Of a stretch of DNA of 64,000 bases, positions 21,205 to 35,749 are shown in pieces; the first letter of the stretch is position 1, and each line of letters opens with the position of its first letter. Source of the stretch: Selaginella moellendorffii (Eukaryota; Streptophyta; Lycopodiopsida; Selaginellales; Selaginellaceae). Location of the stretch: contig NW_003314287.1 in the NCBI RefSeq assembly GCF_000143415.4, positions 1,257,374 through 1,321,373 of the forward strand, read 5' to 3'. The notes beneath the pieces are model-generated. The model was not told the DNA's origin. It searched no databases and was given only the letters and a program-made list of their open reading frames with translations. Position numbers and translations under genes: made by a program.

Positions 21205-22420
21205 ATGGACAACACCACCACCGTGGACATGTCTCTGATCAATAACGGCAAGAACAGCAGTAAGTAGAGAGAAATGAGAAAGAAGCAAAATGAAGGAACA
21301 TGCTCGATCCAAATCTCTAATTACCTTTTGTTCATCCACAGCAGCTGCGGCTCCACCCGCGACCAAAATCTTTCACCACGACTCAAGATTTCGGCAATTC
21401 CTCGTCTCCAAGCCCCTCGAGGCCCTGCGATCCAAACCCCGGCTCCACTGGCTGCTCCTCTCGCTCAGCATCCTTTCGATGATGATCGGGACGGTCGTCG
21501 GGCAGCTGCTCACGCGATTCTACTTCGCGGCCGGGGGATCGCGCAAGTGGCTCTCGACGTGGCTCCAAACGTCGGGATGGCCGCTGCTGGCAGTGGCGAC
21601 TGGATCGATCTACTGGAAGCGCGGCATCAAACTCACGCCGCTCACACCGGCGCTCGCTGCAACCTACACTGCACTAGGATTTCTTGTGGCTCTATATAGT
21701 TTCATGTATGCCTATGGCCTGTCCTACCTCCCGGCCTCCACCAGCGGCCTCCTCTCCTCCAGCCAGCTCGCATTCAACGCGATCTTCGCGCTGATCATCA
21801 CGCGCCAGAAGATCAATCCCTTTGGATGGAACGCGATCGTGCTGGTGACCAGCGCCGCCGTGATCTTGGCGCTTCACTCCGATGACGAGAAGCTCCCCGG
21901 CGTGACGAGGAAGGAGGTCGTCCTGGGCTACGTGATGACAATCGTCGCCGCGGCGCTGTCTGGATTTTTCTTTCCCATCACCGAGCTTGTAATCCGGAAA
22001 TTTCTCACCGGATCTTCCAGATCAAGCGACGCCGCCACCGTCTTGTTGGAGATGCAAACCCTGCTCTCGCTCATCTCCACCGCGGTGTCCAGCGTCGCCA
22101 TGGCGATCAACCACGATTTCCTGGCGATTCCGGGCGAGTCGCGGCGCTTCAAGGCCGGCGCTGCCCGCTACTACATCACGCTCGTCTCCACCGCCGTGTC
22201 GTGGCAATTCGCATTCTTGGGAACGCTGGGGATGATCTTCCTCTCCTCGTCGCTGCTCGCGGGCGTGATTATGGCTCTCGAGATTCCTATCGGCTCCATT
22301 TTCGCGGTCATCTTCTTTGGCGATAGCTTTGGCGGCCTCAAGATCATGTCTATGTTCCTCTCGCTCTGGGGGTTTGTGTCCTACACGTATGGCGGATATA
22401 TGGACATGAAGAACAAGTAA
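21205..22420 (+). CDS. Purine permease-like transporter 2
   Basis: The model is join(21205..21259,21342..22420), 377 aa, a tandem paralogue of the gene at 17107. Intron position and phase are identical and the intron again ends in a CAGCAG tandem acceptor. The first exon reads MDNTTTVDMSLIN. The membrane domains are nearly identical to copy 1 (QTSGWPLLAVATGSIYWKRG, LPASTSGLLSSSQLAFNAIF, LHSDDEKLPGVTRKEVVLGY). The predicted loop after RKFLTG differs (SSRSSDAATVLLEM against a Gly-rich run), and the C-terminus is shorter (MDMKNK). Substitutions concentrate at third positions and in loops, which suggests that both copies are functional. The stop is followed 45 bases later by the 3' end of the convergent subtilase gene. 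Confidence 0.92.
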
Positions 22421-22466
22421 GAGCCCTAAAAGAGAGCATATTCTACTTTTAAATTTGAATATACTT

Positions 22467-25400
22467 TCAAACAAAAATACACAAGCACATAAAAATTAGC
22501 GTAGTGGAAGACACGATCATGCGTGGTTGCGATGCTTTGATAAATGCAAGAGTCGGGCCTTCATAGATTCCTACACGAATCATCAAAGTAAAAGATCAAG
22601 ACAAGAAAAAGAAATCGTTTGTAACTTACTGGCGAGCATGTAAGATCCAGGCCGGGTCACAAGCGTAGTCACGTAAGTCCCCTCTTGATCTAGCTGCGCA
22701 GCCACAAGTTCCCACATTGTTGTCACGAGAATGGGCGATTCTCTGGTGTAAATAAGTTGGAGCTCATTCGTATAGTTTGGTGTTGCGTTTCCTGTCGAGA
22801 TTGCCAATGGCACTGTGGGACTACTCCTGTTAATGAATGCATTCAAGTCGTGAGCCAGAAACTATAAGAAAGCTTACTCGTTCGTCTTTCTCAGCATGAG
22901 GAAAATTGCAAAAGGCTGCTCGTCGTATGATGTTGAAGCCAGGGATGAAACGTTGGAAACTGGGACGCAGAGCCTGGCTACAATTCCCATGTCCAAAGCA
23001 TTTCCGCTAAGAGCAGCTGATGCGTAAGGACTAGAACTTAGTTCATAGTGACTTTTGCGAAGGCTCTTAGGAAATGCTATGATCGTCGCGCCGTCATATG
23101 TCGAAACTATGGTTCCACTTTGCGACAATGGAAACTTACATGTTCCTGAAAACAATGAGTCAGGAGAAAAGTATAGCAAAGCCAAAATTACCTGGAGTTC
23201 TACAAATGCGATAGCTCGAGTTCGTAGAGACATCTGAGGAAAAAGCGGAATGATAGAAAAAAGAATAGCTAATCAAGAAAATAGCTTGTGGAGGATTCGG
23301 ATCTACATTTCCGGCGGCATCAATCGAGCGCGCGTGAAAGATGTAAAGCGAGGCCGGACATAAACTGTATGTTACCAGCTGCCTGCTACACTTCCTCCAC
23401 GAATGTCTCTGGCCCTGCTACACAGACCTGAGTTCGCAACAAACTCAAAAACTGCATGATAAAATTTCACCTGTGGATCCAGTGACTGCAGCATACATTC
23501 ATATCTTTCGATACCCCCGCCATCGTATCCAGAGAGTTCAAAACTGGGACTCAAGGTGTTGACAACGCTACTACGAATCAAAGTTTCCGGCGTGCCCGTA
23601 TCTGAGAGAAAGAAAAGAAACAGTTACTATGAATCTATAATGCCTAGGATGCGCTTACCTATGTACCACTTGCAGCCACTCCACAAAGAAAACGAAGATA
23701 GGTACCTGACTTTGAAAGTGTGTGCTCCATCCACCAGAGGTCCGACGTGGTAGGGGCTTCCACAAGCCACGAATACTTGCTCATCAACTTCACACTCGGT
23801 CCAAGATAACGAGCTGTTGAAGGCCAATGTAGCTATCTGAAGGCGCGTGTAAGCCTCGGGGCACACCAGTCCATGAACTGCGCTCGAGTTCGACGTTAGA
23901 ACCAGCTTTTGCTCTGCGTGATCCAATGCTATGTTGGAAGCTCTGTCCTCGGCTTTAACCATGAACGTATGCTCCACTCCAGGTGCTAAATAAGATTGCT
24001 CCACTCTCCATGGACTCGAGCACGGTATCCAAGTGCCACCCTGCACTTGAGAGTCGAGGCGACAGTAGGATGTAGCAACACCAGATGTAGATCCAAGAGG
24101 CCCATCATCCACCGAAAACTCCGCAGTTACTACGTCGAGATCTGGCTGAGAGAGCACAAATGAGACAACCGACGGAGGCGTCGTATCCACGAGAAACCTG
24201 TGCTTGATGACGAGTCCGGTGTTTCCAGCTAAATCTGTTGCCGTCACGCTGAACTGATAGACACCGTCCTCCAGATTCCGAAACCTTGCCGGGCTTGTGC
24301 ACTGTTGCCAGCGTTCTTCTTCCGCGGTGTTTAGCTTCGTCATGCAGCAAGTCGTTGTTGACACCTCCGACGACGCAAACGCATAGCTGACATCTCTGGA
24401 CGACGAAAACAGCGGCGGTACTGCGAAGAACAGCACTTCAGGAGGCAAGCTATCGATGGTGACCGTGCAAGTGGCTGGAACGCTGCTCAGAGCACCTCCG
24501 CTTTCATTTTCCGCTGCTCGTACGCTGACTATATAGATCCCGTCGGGCAGATTACTCAGTTCCAACGGAGACGAGCACGACCTCCACCCGTAAACGGCGG
24601 CCCCTTCAATATCTGACAGGTTTAAACGGCATGACCATCTTGGTTCCTGTATACCTGGGAGATTTGGCACGTCAAGCTCGAAGTAAACACGACAAGTTGA
24701 AACGTTGGTCAAGTCCTTGGGTAGTATAGTAACTATCTTTGCTCTTGGACGTTCCCTGTGAAGTAGCCAGTGGACAAATACTGGTTGTGGATCTTGGTTG
24801 CCTGCTTTGTCAACTGCTCTGACATGAAAGGTGTACCGTCCGTCTGACCGTGCCTCGACTTTGACCGGAGACCCACAAAGCGTCCATCCATGACTCGAGA
24901 GGATTCCAGACGTGAACTGGCACTCGAAGTGGTCTGTGTCAGCTGAATCAGATGAGAACTCAAACACTGCGGTCTCGCAGAAGACGGATGCTGACGACGA
25001 TAGCAAAATTGTGCGAGGCGGTATGGTATCAATAGTAAAACTAGCGAAAGAAATCTCAGAGTAAGCAGTGTTCAAGAAGCTGCACAAAAAGCACGACTAT
25101 TATCCCGCACCAACTAAACAAGTCCACGTACCTTTCATCCCTTGCTTGAACAGAAAAAGTATAAAATGCATCTGGAAGGCCTTCAGCGAAGTAGTCATTC
25201 CCACATATTTCCCAGTCATGGCCCTTGGGAGTTTCAATGGATGCATCAAGCCTACAAAACCACTTTATGTAGGGACCAGAAGTTCCTTCCACGGTGATGC
25301 GAACATTGGCGATATTCCCGAATAACGGAGGAACTTCAACTGGATTGATAACTGCAAACATTCTAGTTAATGGTCGAGAAGCGAACATTGTTGCATATGG

Positions 25401-28400
25401 TAGGCAGGTACCTAAGCATGGTGTTGCACTCAAAGACGCGGCGCTTGCAACAAATGCAAAACGTTGTCCCAATCCGTCTGGACCTTCTTCTGGTACATAA
25501 TAACCATAAATCACTGCAACATAAAGTCCAGATTCTGGATCCGAAACAGACACCTACAACGTGAAGCGTCTTAAATCTTGCAAAGACATAAAATATTCCA
25601 ACCTGTTCAACATTGTTCATTCTGTCAGGACGTGGACCACCGTTTCCATACCGCTTGGTATTACTTGGATCAATCACGAACAAGTCCAAATCATTGACAA
25701 GGATGACACTTGCAGCCGGCAAGGCAGGCGGATCGTACCTGCAAATTACATCTGAGACGAATATAAACTGTTCCTCCAAGTCACTATACCATGCCAGCGT
25801 GAATTTCAAGTCCTCGGAGCCAGGAAAGCATGAGAAGCAATACCGTTGTCCAAATCCAGTTTTTAACGGGTTGCCTTCCTCCGCTGTAACGTTTAGTTTG
25901 TTGTGACCAGGGAGAAACAACGAGTGAAGAAGATCAATTCTTCCATAGCCTTGATTGAAGGAGAGTGGAGGATCTATGATCACTCCATTACCTGCTTAAA
26001 ACTTCAATATTAGCATACATCGTGTCTGAACAAACAAACCATTTAGTCCTCGCAGAGGCACAGCTCCATTAATAAGAATGGCTTTCACCAAGGCTCCCGA
26101 AGGTTGCCGAGAATGTGCGAGTACCTACAGTAACTGAGCTGTCAATTGAATTGCTGCAGCTTGACAGACAACCTTAGATCCTGTGGGGTAGAATCCATCC
26201 ATAAAATATTGACGGATGAGCGCTGCTCCTCCTGCTGTAATTGGTGTCGCCATCGAAGTTCCTGATAAAACTGCAGTGGAATGTCAGCGAAGACTAAACA
26301 CTAAGAACCACGACAACAACCTAAGGTCCTGCATGTGGCTTCTTTCGAGCCCATGTTGCTCCTGGCAGAGACAATCTTGTCACCTGCAAACAAGCGCGAC
26401 GTCAGCTCAAGGAAAATAGTCTCGTTTGGAAAACCTGGCGCAACAGTTTCTGGTTTTTGACGTCCGTCCAGCGTTGGACCCCACGACGAAAAACTTGTCA
26501 TGGAATCAATGCGTTCTCCATTAAAGGGAACGTGGCCCACCACTTCCACAAAGACTGAGTCACCGTGCGTGAGCATCGAGTCTAGATAATCCCCGAAAAC
26601 TCTGGGAATTGAACCGCTTGGAATGGTTATACTCTCCAGTGACGATCTTAACGACAACGGAAAGTAGCCTGTGTTTTCGTTGTTGAAAAACACGGCTGCC
26701 ACACTACCGGCGTCTTGTATGGCAACAAGCTGCAACGATAAGAAAACGTTGGCATGTACACTTAATCAAGGAAATTGTACCTTATCAATGCAGTCACAGC
26801 CTTCTCGACTTGCCAGCACCACCATTCCTGCTGCGTTGGGAGGTGAGATACATGCCTCTCCCGGTATTGCTCGTAGTAGCGGAAATGGACCCCAATTATC
26901 CTGAAACATTACTCCGAAAGAGTTCTCTAGCACCCCGACCCGCAAGTCACTGGTTCCGTTCAAAACGTAAAAACGTAAAAGAGCAAGGTTTTCATGACGT
27001 ATGGAATGCCCTGGGCCCATACTCGCGCCTACAGTTAAACTATTTTTTGACATTGCTGGAGAAGTGATAGTTCCTGCAAAACTTCAGAAGGGCCTCGAAT
27101 GAATGAAAGTAAAGAAAAAAGTCAGTCTTACCTACAGAGGAATAAGACGAGCCAGCATTGCCCGCAGCAAAAACAGGTAGGAAAGCCTGGAAAATGCAGA
27201 AACAAGGAAAAACGTGATGAATATGGGGAAAAAAGAGAATTTCAGAGATCTTACAGGATTGTTGTAGGTGAATGCATCCACACTTCGTGACATAAGGTTA
27301 TAGGAACGATCCACAGTTGTCCAAGAATCACTATGAATTCTTGCACCCAGACTGTATGCCTCCCTGTGGGTATTCATCTGAGAAATAGCAGGTTAGTAGA
27401 CATAAAACACCACACAAGCAGACATACCAGTAATAATCCGAAAGATCCATGGGTGGCGTGACATAAGTGTTCTTTCCAACGCCAATGTCCGTGAAGACAA
27501 GCTTCGCATGAGGCGCCATGCCGTTGTACTTGCTGGATTCGATAGTAAAGTCACTGAGTGTTTGATCGCACTGACCAAGAAGAGAACCAGCAACATGAGA
27601 ACCATGACCATAGCTGTCGATCAAGTCTCCACCCCACATCACTCTGTAAGACACCACCTTCCTGTGGTTTGGACCTGGCGAAGAAACTTGCTCGTCCCGA
27701 AAGTAGCAGCTGTTTGACATGACCAGTGTAAAGATCTTTTAGAAATGTATACGTACCTCAGTAAGTCGACACCACTGTCACCAACACCAACAATTTGGCC
27801 GTCACCCATGATGCCCATGCCCCAGAGTGGTCTGCTCGGAAAAAATGGAGCTCCTCTCTCCAGAGGAGCCGAGACGCCACTCTGTTGGATTGCGGATGAA
27901 AACATATTGCCAAGTCGTCCCCTGAACGCTGGAGCGATCCAAGTTACCCATTCTTGCTTCGACAGCCATTCCACATACTCTCTGGCTTGATCCAGCGGTA
28001 TTGCTGCTTGCAGTGCCGCAGGTTCTAGCTTTTTGAGCTCCACGACCTTACCATGCTCGTTTAAGCTGGAGTTCCAGTCTTGGATCAAAAGCTCCAGGAT
28101 ATCGACCTTAGCAGTGCATGGCTTACAAACAACTCCAGCAGCTGTTAGCACAGTAGCCACCACACGTCCCTGGCTATCAAAGAGGACGTCTTCTTCGAGT
28201 TTCTTCGCAAAAACTTCCTGCCACTCCGGAGCAACCTTGTATCGAGGCTTGTATTCCCCAATCCAGGAAACACCCTTGGTTCTCTTCACACGATCCACCT
28301 CCAAGTTTTTTGGAAGAAAAACGTTCCAGCTATGGTGTGGCAAGTAGTGGACGATAGCACAGCCGAGCTTCACTAGATCATCTCGGACTCCCGCATTGTC

Positions 28401-28637
28401 CCCTCGGCCGCTAAGCTTGACGATCACCTGTTTTGCAAGCTTCTCATACGCACAGCCCGACGAGCCAGTCTCGCCAAGATCGCGTGATGGAGCAAGCGCC
28501 GGCGATTTTCCAATGCGGATCTCCGAAATATTTGGCGCATTTCTGGTGTCGATCTTCATACGGCGCAGGCAGACGTGATAATGCTCGCAGCCGATCGCCA
28601 CAGCCGCTAGGGCTAGCAGCAGCAATGCCCGATGCAT
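22467..28637 (-). CDS. Large secreted subtilisin-like protease with PA domain and Ig-like repeats
   Basis: A 19-exon model on the minus strand gives about 1706 aa: 27757-28637, 27428-27709, 27255-27363, 27132-27186, 26781-27073, 26435-26729, 26321-26383, 26173-26261, 26040-26124, 25790-25991, 25603-25738, 25412-25553, 25132-25351, 23659-25040, 23471-23601, 23192-23378, 22878-23145, 22630-22826, 22467-22570. All introns are 46-92 bp, and all joins keep frame. The N-terminus is a signal peptide (MHRALLLLALAAVAIG), then a propeptide-like region. The S8 catalytic residues are Asp287 (GDSGVD), His329 (GHGSHVAG), Asn434 (AAGNAG) and Ser662 (GTSMATP). A PA-like insert with MVVLASREGCDCIDKV precedes the Ser. 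A beta-sandwich region follows, then several repeats of the form ECxL..W..C.SP..L.DG.Y.F.VRA.D.AGN with IDTxPP linkers. The ending is short and hydrophobic (LIFMCLCIFV). The layout recalls Dictyostelium Tag-type and algal subtilases more than the roughly 750-aa flowering-plant type. The last exon and the 23.2-23.4 kb joins are the least certain. Confidence 0.85.
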
Positions 28638-28813
28638 CGAGACCGAGATTATCGTCTAGCCGTCTCCAAAGAATGATCACATCCGAGGAGCGCCTACCCG
28701 ATTTTGCCGATGGAATCCATCAAAATGCGAGACGCTCGCGCGCATTCTTCCGCCAAGGAAATATTAGGGTTCTTCCGAGAACAGAATATACCAGATATTA
28801 TGCTCAAGGGCAA
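28638..28813. promoter_or_regulatory. Short divergent promoter region
   Basis: Only 176 bases separate the inferred start codons of the subtilase (minus) and aspartyl aminopeptidase (plus). The two genes must share promoter sequence or have overlapping 5' leaders. No TATA box is obvious. Confidence 0.5.
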
Positions 28814-31070
28814 ATGGTAATGGCGAGCACGGCTGCCGTGGACGCGAGCTGGCTGTGGATTGGCAGCGAATGCGGGCGGAGGAGCGCCAGAAGGCGCGGG
28901 GAGGTTTTTCCATCCGCGATTCAGAGATGCCAGAGGAGGTTTGGATTGTGGAAGAATCACCGCCACGCAATTGTTTCCGGCCCTCCTCCTCCATCGAGAA
29001 TCCCTATCGGCGGCGTGAGATTTTCTTCTACTCTCGCTGGAACCGGCAGTGTTCTCGGGAAGGTAAGATTGGCAAAAAATCTCTTCTTCCTCTCATCGAT
29101 TTTTTTCCTTGCAGCCTCCAAAAACTGAGGAGGATACCTCGATCTTATCAGATTTTCTTTGCTTTCTCAATGCGTCGTGGACTCCTTTCCATGCTACGAG
29201 TAAGTTGCTATAGAGTGAGTAAGTTCTTCTCGACCGATAGATTCTTCCTTACAGCTCTTTCTTTCTTCTCTGATGGATTAGTGGAAGCTAAGAAATTGCT
29301 ACTGGACGCTGGATTCTTGCAACTAAACGAAGAAGATGAGTGGTCCATTGAGCCTGGAGGTCGCTATTTCTTCACCAGGAACATGTCAACATTGGTGGCA
29401 TTTGCCATAGGTCAGAAGTATGTCAATTGCAGTTCTTTTTTACGTAGATAGGCAAAGCTTTTACTTCTCACGCGATTGTTTTTTCCTTTTCTTTTCTTTC
29501 CTGCTTGCTACATACAGGTATCAGACAGGCAATGGATTTCATGTAGTTGCGGCACACACTGACAGCCCCTGTCCAAAGCTCAAGCCCGTTTCAGCGTTAT
29601 CCAAGTCGGGTTTCTTAAACTTGGGGGTGCAAACTTACGGAGGTGGATTGTGGCACACCTGGTTCGACAGGGATTTGAGTGTTGCCGGGCGAGCTCTAGT
29701 GAAGGGCAAAGACGGAGCTCTTGATCACAGGCTCGTGCAAGTCAATGATCCAATTTTGCGGATTCCAACCTTGGCTATCCATTTAGACAAGTTTGTTTTT
29801 GCTATCATCTTTAGCTTGCTGATATCTTGTTTGGTGTAGAAATGTGAACACTGATGGTTTTAAGCCCAACTTGGAAACGCACCTGGCTCCTGTTCTTGCA
29901 ACTAAAATCAAATCGGAGCTTGCACATTCAAACGATGGTAATGGTGCGATATATTCGAATGCTAGTGTCCATCATCCTATACTTTTGCAGGTTCTTTTCT
30001 ACCCTTTTCTTTGTTCCAGAGAAAAGACAATCGTGAAAGTTTGTGTTGTTGTTCCCGCTCAGATTCTTGCCAAGGAGCTGCAGTGTGACATTGAGCAGAT
30101 TGCGGATTTTGAACTGAATGTCTGTGACACTCAGCCCAGCTGCATCGGTGGTGCAAAGAAAGAGTTTATTTTTTCAGGAAGGCTTGATAATCTAGCGTCG
30201 TCATTTTGTGCTCTACGTGCTTTAAGAGACACTTGCAAAGACAAGACCAGTCTGGAAGACGAGAGCTCGGTACGAATGGTTGCTCTTTTTGACAATGAAG
30301 AGGTCTGTCAATAGCCCCTTTTCTTCTTCAATAGCTGATGTATCAACAAACTTTTACAGGTTGGTTCGGACTCTACTCAAGGAGCTGGATCGCCAATAAT
30401 GTTTGAAGCGATGAAACGCATCGCGACATGGTTGTCCCGTACGAGTGACAGTGAGGGGATTGTGGAACGAACAATACGAAAGTCTTTCCTGGGTAATAAG
30501 CCTTGCAAATATTTTATATTCTTCTAGAATTGTGTGTTCTCTTTGCCAGTCTCTGCTGATATGGCCCATGCTCTCCACCCCAACTACTCCGAAAAGCACG
30601 AAGAAAACCATCAGCCAAAGCTCCATGAAGGCTTGGTGATCAAACACAACGCAAACCAACGATACGCTACAAACTCCGTCACTGCGTTTCTCTTCAAAGA
30701 AGTTGCTCGACTTGCTGGCATACAAACTCAGGTATGCTTGTGTATCAGCAAACGTTTTCGAAAACTCTCTTTTTTCTACTCCTTTTTAGAACTTTATTGT
30801 GCGCAATGACATGGGATGTGGCTCAACGATTGGTCCCATACTAGCGTCAGGCATCGGCATAAGGACAGTAGATTGTGGAATGCCTCAGCTCTCAATGCAT
30901 AGGTATGGTATTTACCACTTAATTTCGCTTCTCGTTGGTGAAATATCCTTGCTTTCATTAGTATTCGCGAAATGTGTGGAACACAAGATATCGACACGGC
31001 ATACAAACACTTCAAGGCGTTTTATAGAACATTTACCTCCATTGATCAACAGGTTTCCGTGGATAAGTAG
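28814..31070 (+). CDS. DAP: Aspartyl aminopeptidase (M18 family), organelle-type N-terminus
   Basis: The model is join(28814..29062,29115..29199,29282..29417,29518..29790,29840..29990,30063..30302,30360..30492,30550..30731,30790..30902,30962..31070), 556 aa. The enzyme is a dinuclear-zinc exopeptidase that removes N-terminal Asp/Glu. Metal-site motifs are present: AAHTDSP (His170), SGRLDN (Asp340), FDNEEVGS (Glu377, Glu378), SADMAHA (Asp426) and LSMHS (His520). Other signatures are [22 protein letters not shown] and [13 protein letters not shown]. The first exon (83 residues, Arg/Ser-rich, few acids) looks like a plastid or mitochondrial transit peptide. The ATG at 28820 is an alternative start. 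All exon joins keep frame. The gene is convergent with cotransporter debris that begins about 70 bases past its stop. Decayed fragments of the same gene occur at 34.36-35.6 kb and 51.3-53.65 kb. Confidence 0.93.
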
Positions 31071-31129
31071 GGTCTCCGGGTGTACAAAATTACGGCCATA
31101 GTAGCATTGATCTGAAAAGAATGATAGCA

Positions 31130-31640
31130 GCAAATTCACAGCCTTTTACTGCCTATGAATGCCATTGACGAGGAGGTCCATGTACTCCATGTAGCAATAC
31201 GAAGGGTGCTTGGGAGGCGGCAAGCTGACCAACACCAGGGCCGCCATTCTCGAGTATCTCATGATGATCGAGTTGAGCTTCACCTCAGCTTGCATGCATA
31301 CAAGAACTTCTTCATGTCAGCCTTGAGCCCCTGTCCTCCAAGAGCATGAGATATCCCGAGATCTGGAGGGACTAGCAACATGGCCGTGTGTCCGATGTTT
31401 TCATTAGCAACTGCTCCATCACAAACAAGGCCGTGGTAATTGTCAAAGGGGCTGTGCAAAAAGCTTTGATCTTGCAGCTCTTGAAGCTGTCCATTGCTAA
31501 GAGAGAAAAAGCATGAGGCCACTGTCGCAAACGATCCAGTAGAGGTCGATGGTTCCATATTGCTTCTGGTACTCGCCAGGCCACTTGTCGGACAGTGTTT
31601 GCCAAGTTCCATATCATGCTTTATTTCTTTGGGGAAGGGA
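31130..31640 (-). pseudogene. Wrecked 3' end of a cation-chloride cotransporter gene
   Basis: On the minus strand this matches the last exon of the intact cotransporter at 53.7-54.4 kb in scattered blocks. They include the YMEYMDLLV coding stretch near 31165-31190, KADMKKFLY near 31300-31325, and the segment coding for [14 protein letters not shown] around 31525-31580. Large in-frame pieces are deleted and stops and frameshifts are present. Only the C-terminal domain is represented. Its distance and orientation relative to the aminopeptidase stop (31070) mirror the arrangement of the broken aminopeptidase and intact cotransporter at 53.65/53.73 kb. Confidence 0.85.
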
Positions 31641-31699
31641 GTTAATAACAAAAATATTGCTTTATTTTTTTTGAAGGTCATACTTTATAACAAACACAA

Positions 31700-31823
31700 G
31701 TATAACTTATGCAAAACATTAGTATGTTGTTGTTAAAGGATGTAAAATTCCACTTTTAGTGAGTTTGCTTGTTGGTACAATTCAAGGGATTGCATCTCTA
31801 GAACTTGCAACAAGAGTAAAAAT

Positions 31824-31826
<3 letters not shown>
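31700..31826 (-). pseudogene. Decayed cysteine-rich peptide gene (family member)
   Basis: Minus-strand translation from 31826 gives MIFTLVASSRDAIP, a stop, then IVPTSKLTKSGILHP. This aligns directly with MIFTLVTSFRDANLGIVPASKLSKGGILHP of the array peptides. The cysteine-rich mature part is not preserved. The first codons of the signal peptide are replaced by a TA microsatellite (31828-31866). Upstream, 31890-31960 still matches the 5' flank of the array genes (CTTGTTTATTTCACTTAATTC on the minus strand). Confidence 0.75.

Positions 31827-31827
<1 letters not shown>

Positions 31828-31866
<39 letters not shown>
31828..31866. repeat. TA microsatellite
   Basis: About 39 bases of uninterrupted TA repeat, located exactly where the first codons of a decayed peptide gene should be. 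Confidence 0.9.
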
Positions 31867-31871
<5 letters not shown>

Positions 31872-31966
31872 AGAAAGTATATTTTTTCCTATAATGAATT
31901 AAGTGAAATAAACAAGTTGAAATGTATTGTAAAAATTATAATTTTTTTATATTGCTAAATACGACA

Positions 31967-34357
<2,391 letters not shown>

Positions 34358-35600
34358 GAATATTGATTGTTTTAAGCCCAACTTAAAAACCTTTATAGAT
34401 ATGTTATTACTTTTTAATCTATTGATAATTAAAAAAAATTATTGAACAATGTTCATTATCACATACTTTTATAAATTCTATTCTACTCTTTTTTTTGTTC
34501 CTAAAGTAAAGAAATTTGTGAAAATTTACATGTTTCCTACTTAAATTCTTGCCTCTTTAACTTTTGCCAAAGTGCTACAGTTCAAAGTGTGCTTCATTTT
34601 ATTTAAATCAATTAAATTATAAATTGATCAAATCATATTAGTTGATCAATTCATGATTTAATTGATCAACTCAAAAGATGATTGACCAATTAAGTTTATT
34701 GAAAAAATCGTGATTGTTTCGTCAATTCAAAAGTAAATTGATCAATTGATTGATACTTAATAATTGTCATGGTAATTATTATATATTAAATTTAAAATTA
34801 TAAAAAATTCAATCAACTGAATTAGCTTTAAGTATAATCATTTAAAGTTTTTTAATTTTTTTAGACTTAAGGCAGAGCTTACAAATTTCAACTACTACTT
34901 TGCCCCATTTGAGATTGTTAGCCTAGAAGTGGGGCAAGGCAATGCCTTAGAGGCAATTGTGTTATCATATATATTGCTACAAGTGATAGGGTTAGGGTTG
35001 ACCACCCTGTGAAATAGCCTATAAATACTCACCATTTTAGTAAAGAGGTGTGTGTGATGTGAAATACTTTTAATTGTTGTCAATGATGCCCCATTAGTGC
35101 CATTCAACTTAGCTGTAACCAAGGCAAATGTGCCCACATTTCAATGCACTAGCACTAGAAATGGTGGTGCTAAGGCTAGCCATCTAAGCAAATGAAAAGT
35201 ATAATATACATAATTTTATAAAACCCATAAAGATTGCTACTCCAAAATTTTAAAATAAAATAATTATTAATGTTTAGTTATTTTTACCTTAGATTTCATT
35301 ATTTTGAAATTAAATATCAACTAGCAACTTAAACTCCTCAATAACTTATGAAGTGAATCAATCAACTCATGAATTGATCAATAAACTAATGAAGTGATTA
35401 ATCAACTTATTAATTGATAAATTTATAATTCAATTAGATCAAATAAATTGTCAATAATGAAGCACACTTTGTCCACTAGTGTGACATTAAAACAATTGTG
35501 GATTTGGAATTGAGCATCTACAACATAAAGCCTAGTTGCATTGGTGGTGTGAAGAAAGAGTTTATTTTTTCAAGAAGGCTTAATAATTTAACTATCCTTT
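34358..35600 (+). pseudogene. Decayed aminopeptidase fragment (exons 5-6), split by a transposon
   Basis: Bases 34358-34582 match exon 5, intron 5 and the start of exon 6 of the intact aminopeptidase (GATGGTTTTAAGCCCAACTT and the CTACTC/ATTCTTGCC blocks). After an 889-bp insertion the match resumes at about 35478 with AGTGTGACATT and continues to 35595 (the [19 protein letters not shown] region). Many C-to-T and G-to-A changes give stops in all frames. The next part of exon 6 is found 15.7 kb to the right, at 51290, with about 50 bases of overlap. Confidence 0.85.
34583..35471. mobile_element. hAT-like non-autonomous DNA transposon
   Basis: The insertion is bounded by 16-bp perfect terminal inverted repeats, CAAAGTGTGCTTCATT and its complement at 35456-35471. 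It interrupts exon 6 of the decayed aminopeptidase, so its borders can be checked against the intact gene. Subterminal copies of AATTGATCAA-type motifs occur near both ends, as in hAT elements. The expected 8-bp target duplication is only partly recognisable (CTACAGT against CACTAGT). The interior (34.87-35.18 kb) is less AT-rich and may be captured sequence; there is no transposase. Confidence 0.75.
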
Positions 35601-35749
35601 TCTATAGATATCCTTTGCTTGGAGCTAAATTATCAAATAAATGTTAATAATTTAGTTGTGGATTATTAAATAACATAATCATGCTTTAGTTTCTAAGGAA
35701 GGTAGACAAAAATATAAGTAATGTAGTTATACTTTATTTCTTTTAAGAT

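Noticed and set aside
23243-23300. A further intron in the subtilase between about 23241 and 23297
   Set aside because: A good acceptor (TTTTTCCTCAG) is present, but no GT donor keeps the frame; the open read-through fits the next exon, so no intron was placed.
22928-28637. The neighbouring subtilase as the processing enzyme for the cysteine-rich peptides
   Set aside because: Attractive because both are secreted, but they are at least 16 kb from the array and nothing in the sequence links them.
31280-31681. 133-aa minus-strand frame
   Set aside because: Chance frame through the wrecked cotransporter tail; only its last residues are in the original reading frame.
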